The notes: generated from the sequence alone by a model not told the origin. Counted from the stretch's first letter, positions 34,910 to 43,660 are shown. The stretch is 64,000 bases of DNA from CAYUPI01 sp964446585 (GCA_964446585.1 CAYUPI010000008.1:1-64000), one strand, 5' to 3'. Numbers and translations: made by a program.

Positions 34910-36076
34910 GTGCTCGAAGAATTCATCAAGCAGCTAGCCGACGACGAACCGCTCAGGGAAGAGCAGATCGGCACTGCAGTCGAGCAGCTAATCGACGAGA
35001 GGGTCGCGACGGCAACCAAGGCCGACTTTCTCACCTACCTGGCCCGTAAAGGCGAAACCGTCGAGGAGATCGCGGGGTTCGCCCGGGCTCTGCGGGCCAA
35101 ATCCATTCTGCTGGCGCTGGACGCCGAGACACGAGCCCGGGAAATCCTCGATGTTGTTGGCACGGGCGGCGATCGGCTAGGGACGTTCAACATCTCGACG
35201 ACGGCGGCGATTATCTGCGCCGCCGCGGGCGTCTCCGTGGCCAAGCACGGCAACCGCGCCGCGACTTCACACTGTGGCAGCGCCGACGTACTTGAGGCGC
35301 TAGGAATTCCCATCACTCTGCCACCTGACCAGGCCGCCCAATCGCTGCGGGAGCTTGGGTTCGCATTTTTCTTCGCGCCAAACTACCACCCGGCCTTCAA
35401 CAATGTCGCGCTGGCGCGCCAGCTTTGCGCTGAGCGCGGCCAGCGAACGGTATTCAATTATCTCGGCCCTCTGCTCAATCCGGCACGGCCCAGCGCGATG
35501 CTCGTCGGCGTTCCGCGGCTGGACCTGTGCGAATCTATGGCTCGTGTGCTGCAATCGCTTGGCGTCCGGCGGGCGATGGTCGTGGCCGGAAATCTCCAAG
35601 GTCCAAAGTCCAAGGTCCAAAGTCCAAAGGCTCAAGACCAAAGCCCAAAGTCCGAAGTCAGAAGTCCAAAGTCTAAAGCCCAAAGTCCCGAGTCTGTGGA
35701 TGAAAGCTCCGATGAGACCAGAGTTCTGGACGAGCTATCGACGCTAGGGGAGAATTCCATCGCAGAGTTTTACCAGGACCACGGTTTTAGTGCCTCGACA
35801 TTAGCGCTGGATCATTTTCCTCTGCTGCCTGCCACGCTCGCGGACCTGGCGGGCGGTGATTGCCAAACCAACGCCGCCATAGTCCGAGCACTCCTCGGCG
35901 GCAAAGAACGCGGTCCGAAGCGTGATGCGATCTTGCTCAACACGGCCGCCGCGCTCATGGTCGCGGGCCGCACGCGCACGATTGCCGCAGGCTGGGAGCT
36001 GGCCGCGAGCGTCATTGATAGTGGAGCAGCGCTGCGCAAGCTGAACGATTTGATCCGCGGGACTTTTAGCCGTTGA
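34910..36076 (+). CDS. trpD: Anthranilate phosphoribosyltransferase with repeat insertion
   Basis: Transfers the phosphoribosyl group from PRPP to anthranilate in tryptophan synthesis. The start is GTG at 34910 and the protein has 388 residues, about 40 more than usual. Family marks: VVGTGGDRLGTFNISTTAAI (82-101), AKHGNRAATSHCGSADVLEALG (111-132), FFFAPNYHPA, RTVFNYLGPLLNPARP (179-194) and VGVPR. Residues 231-262 are a Ser/Pro/Lys/Gln repeat encoded by a TCCAAAG-type spacer repeat (35600-35695). It lies just before the conserved LDELSTLG strand, in a loop, so the fold may tolerate it. No other trp gene is adjacent. Confidence 0.92.
   Translation: MLEEFIKQLADDEPLREEQIGTAVEQLIDERVATATKADFLTYLARKGETVEEIAGFARALRAKSILLALDAETRAREILDVVGTGGDRLGTFNISTTAAIICAAAGVSVAKHGNRAATSHCGSADVLEALGIPITLPPDQAAQSLRELGFAFFFAPNYHPAFNNVALARQLCAERGQRTVFNYLGPLLNPARPSAMLVGVPRLDLCESMARVLQSLGVRRAMVVAGNLQGPKSKVQSPKAQDQSPKSEVRSPKSKAQSPESVDESSDETRVLDELSTLGENSIAEFYQDHGFSASTLALDHFPLLPATLADLAGGDCQTNAAIVRALLGGKERGPKRDAILLNTAAALMVAGRTRTIAAGWELAASVIDSGAALRKLNDLIRGTFSR
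35600..35695 (+). repeat. TCCAAAG-type direct repeat inside trpD
   Basis: About 96 bases made of near-copies of GTCCAAA/GCCCAAAGTCC words, in frame with trpD and with no stop. The extra TrpD length matches this stretch. It resembles intergenic spacer repeats found elsewhere in the window. Confidence 0.8.
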
Positions 36077-36123
36077 CTATTTGGCCTTAATATCGCAAGG
36101 GAAGGAGCAAAGAAAGGAATCCT

Positions 36124-36990
36124 ATGTATCGAATTATTGGGGCTGACGGAAAGGAATACGGGCCGATCTCAGCGGACGTGTTGCGCCAGTGGATCGCCCA
36201 GGGACGCGCCAACGCGCAGACCAAAGTCCGCGTAGAAGGTACGGCCGACTGGAAACTAATCTCTGAATTCCCCGAGTTCGTCGCGGACCTGGCGGCCAAA
36301 ACCGCCGCCTCCCAGCCCGCCCCGACGATGCTTGCCCCGTCAGCGGCTGACATGGCGGCGACAGAAATTCTCGCGCGCGATTACCAGCTCGATATTGGAC
36401 GCTGCATCAGCCGGGGCTGGAACCTGGTGATGAAAAACTTCTGGCTTACTGTCGGCGCGACTGTCCTTATCCATCTGATCGTTGCCGTAGTCGGTGGCCT
36501 TCCGGTGATCGGATGGGCTCTTAAGGCAGTCTTTATCGGCGGCCTGGATTGGATGTTCCTGAAGCTGGTCCGCGGCCAAAAAGCCGAGCTGGGCGACGCC
36601 TTTTCAGGGTTCAACCTGGCGTTCCTGCCACTATCACTGTTCGGGATAGTTTCGACTATCCTGGTTGTGCTCGGCGTGGTCCTTTGTATCGTGCCCGGCA
36701 TCTACCTGGCGGTTTGCTGGCTGTTCTTTTCGCCGCTTATCATCCTGGATAAGCGCCTCGAGTTTTGGGATGCCATGGAATTGGCTCGCAAAGTCGTCAG
36801 CAAACATTGGTGGCATCTCCTCGGTCTCGCTATCGTGTGCGGCTTGGTTCTCATCTGCGGCGCGCTGGTCTGCGTCGTCGGGGTGTTCATCGCTATGCCG
36901 ATCGTCCGGGCCGCAATCGTTTACGCCTACGAGGACATTTTCGGCGCGCGGCCGGCCCCCGTTTCCACGCCGACGACTCTCGCCGCCTGA
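36124..36990 (+). CDS. GYF_2-domain membrane protein
   Basis: A 288-residue protein. Residues 1-50 form a GYF_2 domain (MYRIIGADGKEYGP, LRQWIAQGRANAQT, DWKLISEFPEF), a fold that binds proline-rich peptides in GYF proteins. A Pro/Ala linker leads to a domain with several hydrophobic helices (about 110-270). The helices include an LDKRLEFWDAMELARKVV motif typical of the DUF975/YciC-like bundle. It shares N-terminal layout with the genes at 38449 and 39468. The function is unknown; membrane assembly or stress signalling is speculation. Confidence 0.82.
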   Translation: MYRIIGADGKEYGPISADVLRQWIAQGRANAQTKVRVEGTADWKLISEFPEFVADLAAKTAASQPAPTMLAPSAADMAATEILARDYQLDIGRCISRGWNLVMKNFWLTVGATVLIHLIVAVVGGLPVIGWALKAVFIGGLDWMFLKLVRGQKAELGDAFSGFNLAFLPLSLFGIVSTILVVLGVVLCIVPGIYLAVCWLFFSPLIILDKRLEFWDAMELARKVVSKHWWHLLGLAIVCGLVLICGALVCVVGVFIAMPIVRAAIVYAYEDIFGARPAPVSTPTTLAA

Positions 36991-37024
36991 GCTTTCTGGT
37001 CTCCCGGTAGGGAGCCAACGACCG

Positions 37025-37047
37025 CGTCCGGCGCTGTGCGCCGGACG
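37025..37047. terminator. Hairpin downstream of GYF_2 gene
   Basis: A 10-bp stem CGTCCGGCGC (37025-37034) pairs with 37038-37047 around a TGT loop, 35 bases after the stop at 36990. No T-run follows, so termination is possible but not proven. Confidence 0.5.
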
Positions 37048-37089
37048 TGTCTAATAAATCGCCGAAACCCTTTACAGACCCGTCACGCG

Positions 37090-38361
37090 ATGGCGCGCTT
37101 GATAGCTTTGTTGTTTCTGCCGTTCCTGCTGCCCTTCGCGGCGCGAACCGAGGATTGGCCGCAGTGGCGCGGGCCGCAGCGTGATGGCGTCTGGAATGAA
37201 ACCGGCATCCTGGAGTCCTTTCCGCCAGACGGCTTGAAGATTTCCTGGCGGGCGCCCGTGGGAAGGGGATGGTCAAGTCCGATCGTGGCGCAAGGCCGGG
37301 TCTATGTCACTGACATCGAATTCGTAGGTCGCGCCGCCCGTGAGCGTGTTCTTTGCTTTGAGGAAGCGACCGGAAAGCCGCTTTGGACCCTCAGGTACGC
37401 GGTGGCCTACCCGGACTGGGCCTTTCACCCAAGCGCGGGCGGCCCACGGGCCACACCGATTTTCCGCAAAGGCAGCTTGTTTACACTAGGCGCTCTGGGT
37501 CGCCTCATCTGTCTAGACGGCGCCAAGGGAAAGGTCGTGTGGGAAAAGAGTTTAGCCAGGGAGTACGAAGTCAAAGAGTTCACGGGAATTACAGCCTCGC
37601 CACGGATTGAAGACGCGTTGCTAATTTTTTACATATGCGGGAAGCCAGCCGCGTGCGTCGTCGCTTTGAAGACTGATTCCGGCAAAGAGGCTTGGAGGGC
37701 GCTTGATGATTCGTTTACCTATAGTTCACCTATCATTCTCGCCGCGGGAGGAAGCAAGCAGCTCGTTGTTTGGACACAGGAAGCTGTGACGTCGCTGCGT
37801 CCGGACACAGGTCAGACTTGGTGGCGAGAGTTATTCCGCACCGCGGGAGACCAGGCAGTGTCGACACCGGTCTGCTCCGACCGCTGGCTGCTCATCGCCG
37901 GCAGTATGTTCAAACTCGAGGCAGACAAACCCGCAGCTTCGATGGTTTGGCCGGGCACGAAAACTCTCTCACAACGGATTCTAAGCAACACCTCGACCGC
38001 CCTTATCCAGGGCGAATACGTCTATTCGGCCAAGACCTCCGGTGAACTGGTTTGTCTGGAGATTCGGACCGGCAAACAGGCTTGGTCCACGAACACTATC
38101 ACCGAGCTCAAGAATGGCTCCAGCATCCACCTGACCCGGTGCGGTGATAGGGTGTTTCTCTTTACGGACAGAGGCTACCTGATCTGGGCACGACTCACGC
38201 CTCAGGGTTACCACGAGATCAGCCGTGCTCATTTGTTGGAACCGACCTCGCCGTTTGGAGCCAGGAAGTGCGCATGGACGCCGCCCGCCTATGCGAACCG
38301 CCATGTCTTCGCGCGCAATGACGCCGAACTGGTCTGTGCTTCGCTGGCGGCAAATCCGTAA
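37090..38361 (+). CDS. Secreted PQQ-like beta-propeller protein
   Basis: A 423-residue protein from ATG 37090 with a signal peptide (LIALLFLPFLLPFAART). The mature start EDWPQWRGPQRDGVW is the standard opening of the PQQ-like propeller (outer membrane assembly/quinoprotein-like) proteins of Verrucomicrobiota and Planctomycetota. Blade motifs recur: GRVYVTDIE, CFEEATGKPLWTL, CLDGAKGKVVWEK, LKTDSGKEAWRAL, LRPDTGQTWW, CLEIRTGKQAWS. No cofactor or catalytic residues are evident; it may be a structural or ligand-binding propeller. It sits between two GYF_2 membrane-protein genes. Confidence 0.85.
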   Translation: MARLIALLFLPFLLPFAARTEDWPQWRGPQRDGVWNETGILESFPPDGLKISWRAPVGRGWSSPIVAQGRVYVTDIEFVGRAARERVLCFEEATGKPLWTLRYAVAYPDWAFHPSAGGPRATPIFRKGSLFTLGALGRLICLDGAKGKVVWEKSLAREYEVKEFTGITASPRIEDALLIFYICGKPAACVVALKTDSGKEAWRALDDSFTYSSPIILAAGGSKQLVVWTQEAVTSLRPDTGQTWWRELFRTAGDQAVSTPVCSDRWLLIAGSMFKLEADKPAASMVWPGTKTLSQRILSNTSTALIQGEYVYSAKTSGELVCLEIRTGKQAWSTNTITELKNGSSIHLTRCGDRVFLFTDRGYLIWARLTPQGYHEISRAHLLEPTSPFGARKCAWTPPAYANRHVFARNDAELVCASLAANP

Positions 38362-38448
38362 AGCGTGTGTGCTCGCGAGGAATCCAGGAGCCGGACGAGA
38401 TACTGACGTGTCTTGACCCGCGAGGGCTAGATGCGCCAGAGTCAGGCC

Positions 38449-38961
38449 ATGTACACAATCATGGGTGCGGACGGGCGCGAATATGGGCCCGCCACGGCGG
38501 ACCTGTTGCGTCAGTGGATCGCCGAAGGCCGGGCCAATACTCAGACCAAGGTTCGCGTCGAGGGCGGTGAGGACTGGAAACTGCTTTCCGAACTGCCGGA
38601 ATTCTTTCCGGCACCTGAGCCCGCACCCGCTCCCTCGGCCGCGCCCACCCTTGCTCCGGCGCCATTCTCCATCGCGCCCAGACCACGAAACAATCCTTTC
38701 GCCGTTGCCGGCATGGTTCTTGGGATCGCTTCCATCGCTTTCAGTTGCTGTTGTTACGGCCTCCCTTTCAATGTGGCTGGCATCCTCTTCTCCAGCGTTG
38801 CCCTGTCGCAGATCAAAGCTGATCCGGTGAACCAACAAGGCAAGGGAATGGCCACGGCGGGTCTCGTGCTCTCGATTCTCAGCATTGTTCTGGCCGGGCT
38901 GGTTCTGACTCTCGGCCTGGCCTCACGCTGGAGCCACGTCCTCCGTAGAATGAGGTTCTAA
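38449..38961 (+). CDS. GYF_2 and DUF4190-like membrane protein
   Basis: A 170-residue protein from ATG 38449. An upstream ATG at 38431 would add six residues but would place the conserved MYxI start internally. Residues 1-50 are a GYF_2 domain nearly identical to the protein at 36124. A Pro/Ala linker (about 50-75) follows, then a DUF4190-like segment with two TM helices (AVAGMVLGIASIAFSCCCYG and GMATAGLVLSILSIVLAGLV) around an LSQIKADPVNQQGKG loop, a very typical DUF4190 arrangement. The DUF2752 gene starts one base after its stop. Function unknown. Confidence 0.82.
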   Translation: MYTIMGADGREYGPATADLLRQWIAEGRANTQTKVRVEGGEDWKLLSELPEFFPAPEPAPAPSAAPTLAPAPFSIAPRPRNNPFAVAGMVLGIASIAFSCCCYGLPFNVAGILFSSVALSQIKADPVNQQGKGMATAGLVLSILSIVLAGLVLTLGLASRWSHVLRRMRF

Positions 38962-38962
38962 C

Positions 38963-39385
38963 ATGTCGGCGCTGAAAGTTCACTTGATGGCGCCGCGGGC
39001 AATTGCCTTGGTTTCAGCCGTCACGCTCGCTGCGGCAGCGAGCTTGGTGCTGTTCTTGTTCGATCCAGCCCAATATGGATTCTATCCGCGCTGCTTTTTT
39101 CACCTGACCACCGGTCTGCTCTGTCCCGGGTGCGGCTCATTGCGGGCGCTGCACCAGTTGCTACACGGCCATGTTGCGGCAGCGATACACTTGAATGTGC
39201 TGCTGGTGCTTGGGGCACCGGTGGCCGTCTGGCTGGCGGCGCGTTCGGCTTTTCGCAATCTGAACGGCCAGAGGCAGTCGCTCGATTGTAATCCAGCCTG
39301 GCTCTGGGCCACACTGGTGATGGTGGTCCTGTTCGGCATTTTGCGTAATCTGCCCTTCGCTCACGCGGCCTGGCTGGCGCCGTGA
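38963..39385 (+). CDS. DUF2752 membrane protein
   Basis: A 140-residue protein with three hydrophobic helices. The diagnostic DUF2752 motif LLCPGCGSLRALHQLLHG (about 53-70) follows a HLTTG turn. Family members are short bacterial membrane proteins of unknown role. They are often found beside GYF_2, DUF4190 or related TM proteins, as here. The Cys pair in CPGC could hold a metal or a disulfide, which is an inference. Confidence 0.85.
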   Translation: MSALKVHLMAPRAIALVSAVTLAAAASLVLFLFDPAQYGFYPRCFFHLTTGLLCPGCGSLRALHQLLHGHVAAAIHLNVLLVLGAPVAVWLAARSAFRNLNGQRQSLDCNPAWLWATLVMVVLFGILRNLPFAHAAWLAP

Positions 39386-39467
39386 TGGGCTCTCGCCCGC
39401 TACCAATTCCCTTGCGCCTGCCGCAACGATGGCCTAAAAGCATCCCGGCATCGGCATTCACACACCT

Positions 39468-40457
39468 ATGTACAAGATCATCGGAGGCGATCAAAAGGAA
39501 TACGGGCCTGTCACTGCTGACGAGCTGCGCCGTTGGATCATCGAAGGTCGCCTCAACGGACAAAGCCAGGCACAGGCCGAGGGCAGCGCCGAATGGCGGC
39601 CACTGTCCACTTTCGCTGAATTCGCCGAGGCTATCCGTGCGCAGGCTGGCAGCTCTGCGCCGTCACCCGGCGCGACCATGGGCCCCGCTACCGCCCAGAT
39701 TTGGACAGCTCAACTGCTGGCGACTCCGCCGCAAGTGCAAATCGGCCGCTGCCTCGCGCAATCGTGGACCTTGCTTCAAGCGAACTTTGGCTTGCTGTTC
39801 GGCGCCACTTTCGTGGTGTGGCTGCTCAGCACCGTCTGCCAGTTCTTACCTTTCGGCGGGGTCTTGTATTGGTTGCTACGCGGGGTGCTCTATGGCGGGC
39901 TTTATTTGATTTTCCTCAACCGGATTCGAGGACGAACGGCCGCCGTTGGCGACGTGTTCGCCGGTTTCAATATTGCTTTCGCGCAACTTGTGCTGGTTAG
40001 CGTGGTGAGCGGCCTCTTGACCGGGATCGGTATCGCCTGCTGTCTGGTCATTCCAGGACTCTACTTGTTCGTTGCCTGGACGTTTAGCGTTCCACTGGTG
40101 GCTGATCGGCGACTCGAGTTCTGGTCGGCGATGGAGCTAAGCCGCAAGATCGTTACGCGTGTATGGTTCGAAATGTTCGGACTGCTATTGCTGGCGTTCC
40201 TCCCTGCCCTGTTGATGTTTCTGTTCATGGAGGTGAAGGTTTCGCTCAATGCGGCCTCGATGATGCGGGAAATATTGGCCTCCGGCAGGCCCGATTTTGC
40301 CCGCGTGATGTCGATGGCTTTCCAAGTCGCCAAGAGCAATCTCGGATTGATCCTGCTCTCCAAGTTCGTCCTACTGCTGAACCTGCCATTTGCCGTGGGT
40401 GCGCTAATGTACGCCTATGAGAATCTCTTTGGCCCTCGGACCACGCCGAGCGCTTAG
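39468..40457 (+). CDS. GYF_2-domain membrane protein (second large paralogue)
   Basis: A 329-residue paralogue of the protein at 36124. The GYF_2 domain spans 1-50 (MYKIIGGDQKEYGP, LRRWIIEGRLNGQS, EWRPLSTFAEF). A linker and a multi-helix membrane part follow, carrying RRLEFWSAMELSRKIV, the counterpart of KRLEFWDAMELARKVV in the first copy. The copies share overall layout but have diverged in the membrane part, which argues for an old duplication. An extra loop (about 245-275) precedes the last helices. Confidence 0.82.
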   Translation: MYKIIGGDQKEYGPVTADELRRWIIEGRLNGQSQAQAEGSAEWRPLSTFAEFAEAIRAQAGSSAPSPGATMGPATAQIWTAQLLATPPQVQIGRCLAQSWTLLQANFGLLFGATFVVWLLSTVCQFLPFGGVLYWLLRGVLYGGLYLIFLNRIRGRTAAVGDVFAGFNIAFAQLVLVSVVSGLLTGIGIACCLVIPGLYLFVAWTFSVPLVADRRLEFWSAMELSRKIVTRVWFEMFGLLLLAFLPALLMFLFMEVKVSLNAASMMREILASGRPDFARVMSMAFQVAKSNLGLILLSKFVLLLNLPFAVGALMYAYENLFGPRTTPSA

Positions 40458-40815
40458 CCGCCAGACTGCCTGCGGATGTCTGACTTCCAATCTCGCATTG
40501 CCGGGTTCGGGCTCGTTGGTGGCTGGCCGCCGGGTTGGTTACTGCCAACTGGTGTTGGCCCTGGGCGGCTTCACCATCACCGCTGTGTTCGGTCTGCGCT
40601 TCATTGTATGGCAACTGGCAAACTGGTCGCGGTTTCACGGACCGCAAGCCGATCCGGCGGCGGTACTTGGTGAGATTTGGTTGCACCTAAAGTGGGCGTT
40701 GCTGGGAATGGGGATTGTCCTGGTTGCCTTCCTTTGGGCCTTGGTGACAAGCCTGTCTATTCTGGGTTCGACCTCAGAGGAGAGCACTGCCAATGAACCT
40801 CCGCCGAGGCTCTAA
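40417..40815 (+). CDS. Small hypothetical membrane protein
   Basis: The frame from ATG 40417 overlaps the previous gene by 41 bases, and the first 30 residues look non-native. A GTG at 40519 (98 residues) is a better-looking start. The protein part has two hydrophobic helices (QLVLALGGFTITAVFGLRFIVWQL and WALLGMGIVLVAFLWALVTSL) with a polar loop and an acidic, Pro-rich tail. It lies between the GYF_2 gene and galK (18-base gap). I do not recognise the family. Confidence 0.55.
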   Translation: MRISLALGPRRALSRQTACGCLTSNLALPGSGSLVAGRRVGYCQLVLALGGFTITAVFGLRFIVWQLANWSRFHGPQADPAAVLGEIWLHLKWALLGMGIVLVAFLWALVTSLSILGSTSEESTANEPPPRL

Positions 40816-40833
40816 GAAGGGATAACGCTCAAA

Positions 40834-42033
40834 ATGACTGCGCCTCTCGACGTCCAAACTGTATTCAAACGCCACTTTGGCTACACACCCGCCCACGTGG
40901 TCCGCGCGCCAGGACGGCTGGAATTGCTAGGCAATCACACTGACTACAACGAGGGCCTGGTCATGTCCGTGGCGGTGGACAAGTACGTCAACATGGCCTC
41001 CGCTCCCCGCACCGACGGTAAGATTGAGCTAGTCTCCAGCGCTTTCCCGGGACGTGAATTGTTCTGGATGAGCGATTTCAAGAAGAACCCGGCGGCGCCC
41101 TGGGCCGACTATGTCAAAGGCGTGCTCGAGGAACTTCGCCAGCGGGGCGTGAACTTCAGCGGGTTTAACGCGGCGATCCACAGCAATATTCCCATCGGCG
41201 CGGGCATGAGCAGCTCCGCCGCCCTCGAGGTAGCGACTGCTCTCACCGTTCGCAGTCTCTATCCGTTCAGCCTTGGCGAGACAGGCGCGACCATTCCTCC
41301 CAAGCGCGATCGCCTCGGACAATTGCCTCCGCTGCCTGCCTCCGAGCGATTATTTTTCGCCAAAGCCTGCCAGGCCGCGGAGAACACGTTCGTGGGTGTA
41401 CAGACGGGTTTACTGGACCAAATCTCGTCGCTGTTCGGGAAAGCATGGCACGTGATGAGCATTGATTTTCGGTTCCTGACGATCGAGCACCAAACGCTGC
41501 TCGGCGAAGCGATTATCGTCTGCAACTCCGGCGTCAAGCACGCGCTGGTAGGCGGGGAGTACAACGAGTTGCGCCAATGCTGCGGATCGGCGGCGCGCAA
41601 ACTCAGCGCCAAAAGCCTGCGTTCGGTCGAACCACGCTTTCTGGAAGCGAACAAAACCAGGCTGACCGCCCGCGAATACGAATGCTCCCGCCACGTGGTC
41701 ACCGAGATCGCGCGCGTAGTTGCCGCCGAGCGGGCGCTATTCGACGACGACCACCGGCAGTTCGGCCAATACATGTTCCAGAGTCATGAAAGCTCGCGCC
41801 AGTTCCTGAAGAACAGCACGCCCGAACTTGACCTGTTGGTGGAAATCGCACGGGCGCATCCGGCGTGCCTGGGGGCGCGCCTCACCGGCGGCGGTTTTGG
41901 CGGCGCGACTATCAACCTCGTCACGTATCACCAGGCCGAAGCCTTTATGGAACACATGGCCCGCCAATACGAAAACCGCAGCGGCCACAAGCTCCAGCCG
42001 TCGCTGGGCCAGATTGTTGATGGCGCGGCCTGA
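40834..42033 (+). CDS. galK: Galactokinase (GHMP family)
   Basis: A GHMP kinase of 399 residues, predicted to make galactose 1-phosphate with ATP. AGAAGGGA lies upstream of the ATG. The galactokinase signature reads GRLELLGNHTDYNEG (27-41) instead of GRVNLIGEHTDYN: the sugar-contacting Glu is replaced by Asn34, while His35 and Asp37 are kept. The ATP-binding GHMP motif PIGAGMSSSAALEV (120-133), the catalytic Asp195 in GLLDQISSLFG, and motif 3 LTGGGFGGATINLV are present. The substitution may indicate altered sugar preference. No galT or galE gene is adjacent. Confidence 0.88.
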   Translation: MTAPLDVQTVFKRHFGYTPAHVVRAPGRLELLGNHTDYNEGLVMSVAVDKYVNMASAPRTDGKIELVSSAFPGRELFWMSDFKKNPAAPWADYVKGVLEELRQRGVNFSGFNAAIHSNIPIGAGMSSSAALEVATALTVRSLYPFSLGETGATIPPKRDRLGQLPPLPASERLFFAKACQAAENTFVGVQTGLLDQISSLFGKAWHVMSIDFRFLTIEHQTLLGEAIIVCNSGVKHALVGGEYNELRQCCGSAARKLSAKSLRSVEPRFLEANKTRLTAREYECSRHVVTEIARVVAAERALFDDDHRQFGQYMFQSHESSRQFLKNSTPELDLLVEIARAHPACLGARLTGGGFGGATINLVTYHQAEAFMEHMARQYENRSGHKLQPSLGQIVDGAA

Positions 42034-42222
42034 CGAAAAATCCGAAGGACTTATTCCGACCCGCTACGACGGCGCGGCAGCGCGGGTAGAGAAATCCGAA
42101 TGTCGAAGCCCGAATAACGAACAGCAAAGTGTGAGGCCGGGACCAAAGCTCCCGGCCTTCAAGCTTTCTTCGAGCTGCGGACTTCGGGCTTCTTTCGGCC
42201 TTCGGAATTCGACCTTAGGATT
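42034..42222. repeat. Spacer repeats and terminator between convergent genes
   Basis: Holds spacer words such as AAATCCGAA, GAAGCCCGAATAACG and, near the right end, their reverse complements (CTTCGGGCTTC, CCTTCGGAATTC). A stem AGGCCGGGA (42134-42142) with complement at 42150-42158 and T-rich flank (CAAGCTTTCTT) is a good bidirectional terminator candidate for galK and the gene at 42223. Confidence 0.65.
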
Positions 42223-43488
42223 TCAAACTCGTTGGGGCATCCAACGCGGGTGATCAGCGCCGCGATTGTCACGTCCCTTCGTCAGCTCGCGCGGGTTGCT
42301 TCCGTCGGCGTCCATCATCCAGATCGCCGGCACGTCGCCCGTGGCGGCGCGGCAGAAAATAATCTGCCGGCCATCGGGAGATTCGCAGGCGCGAAAATCC
42401 CAAACCGGCGGCTCACACTTTGTCAGCCGCGTGAGTGAGCCGCTGCGCGGGTCCAGCCTCCAGATTTCAGTACCGCCACGCGCCAGTTCCGGTTTGAATT
42501 CGCGATTAAAGTGATCGGTATCCGGCCGTTGCGCCTGGAACTCCCACGCGACCTTGGCGCCCGGCAGCCGCCTCGGAAAGAGGATCGCGCCGTCACGAGT
42601 CCAGGCAACCAAGTTGGAGCCGCCGCCGCGATTTTGCCGGTTACCATAACTCGCGCCGAACCACATCGATTGCCCTTCGGTCAGCGAATGCTGTTCGGCG
42701 CCATCTGGCCGGCTGATGCTAATATCCGACCAATCGTGTCCTGGATCTCGCGCCGGCTCGCAGTCCTCGTAGGCCAGCCATTGGCCGTCCTGGGACCACA
42801 TCGGCCCGAAATAAATGTGGCCGTGCCGCGCAGCGACGCGCGTGCGATTGGCGCCCTCTGGATCGCAAGTCCAAATCTCGTACCCCGATCCGCCAGCGAG
42901 ATGGTAGGCCACGCGCTGGCCGTCGGGACTGAGACTCATGCCATACGGAAACCCGTCGTCAGGGCGCGTGAACTCGCGCGCGTCAGTACCATCCAGGTTC
43001 ATGCTGAAGATTTGGCCAACTTTGTTGCGCACGACCTGGACCAGCATGCGTTCGTCGTTGAGCAACAACTGAGGCGTGTAAAACGCCGCCATTCGGTCGC
43101 GCGTGGCCAGTTCCTTGAGCGCGTCGGAATCGAGGTCGTAAACCCAAAGGTGGGTGGGTGTTTGCGTGTAGTACTCGGCGAACGGCCGCCCAGGTCCATC
43201 CCGGCGCGCCTCCATGCTAAGAAACAATACTCGGCTACCGTCGGAGAAAAAGCCCGCCGGTTGCCACGTCACCTGATCCGGAACTTTGAATTCGAGGTAG
43301 CGCAGCCCTGTGCCATCGGCATTCATCAGCGCCGTTTTGCCGTCCGACACAAAAAAGAAGCGTGTGCGACGCGCGCTGAACCCTCCAGGCGGGCCGGACC
43401 CAAGTCGGCACGACACGGCCGCCATTATTGGTGCAAGCGTTGCTGCCGCTAAAAACCGGCGCCGATTGAGCCTGGGCGCATGGTGCAT
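42223..43488 (-). CDS. Tat-exported TolB/PD40-like beta-propeller protein
   Basis: A 421-residue protein from ATG 43488; a TTG at 43524 would add 12 residues. The N-terminus has a twin-arginine motif (NRRRFLAAAT) and a possible lipobox near C27 (AAVSC), so export through Tat as a lipoprotein is plausible. The rest is a six-bladed WD40-like/PD40 propeller with blades such as SDGKTALMNADGTGLRYLE, SMNLDGTDAREFTRP, YGMSLSPDGQRVAYHL, MWSQDGQWLAYED and PAIWMMDADGSNPRELT. This group resembles oligogalacturonate-lyase-like and TolB-type propellers. No catalytic residues were identified. Confidence 0.83.
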   Translation of the reverse strand: MHHAPRLNRRRFLAAATLAPIMAAVSCRLGSGPPGGFSARRTRFFFVSDGKTALMNADGTGLRYLEFKVPDQVTWQPAGFFSDGSRVLFLSMEARRDGPGRPFAEYYTQTPTHLWVYDLDSDALKELATRDRMAAFYTPQLLLNDERMLVQVVRNKVGQIFSMNLDGTDAREFTRPDDGFPYGMSLSPDGQRVAYHLAGGSGYEIWTCDPEGANRTRVAARHGHIYFGPMWSQDGQWLAYEDCEPARDPGHDWSDISISRPDGAEQHSLTEGQSMWFGASYGNRQNRGGGSNLVAWTRDGAILFPRRLPGAKVAWEFQAQRPDTDHFNREFKPELARGGTEIWRLDPRSGSLTRLTKCEPPVWDFRACESPDGRQIIFCRAATGDVPAIWMMDADGSNPRELTKGRDNRGADHPRWMPQRV

Positions 43489-43539
43489 GAGGATATTAAT
43501 GCGCGGGGAGAAGCCGCGCGACAAGAAGAAGTGTCCTTC

Positions 43540-43660
43540 CCCAGGCGGAGAGCGCCCGTCCCCGCGCGCAGGAATTTCCCCACGCGCGCGGTCGCATTTT
43601 CATGCTGGCGCGACTTTTTTTTGCCTTGGTGCGCCCGTGGACGGGCGCACTCGGAGCTTG
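43540..43660. repeat. GC-rich palindromic units upstream of lepB
   Basis: A perfect hairpin at 43629-43650 (GTGCGCCCGT, loop GG, ACGGGCGCAC) and a more degenerate GCGCCCGTCCCC unit near 43546 lie between divergent genes. Both resemble the units at 8911 and inside the exporter gene at 62865. Confidence 0.6.
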
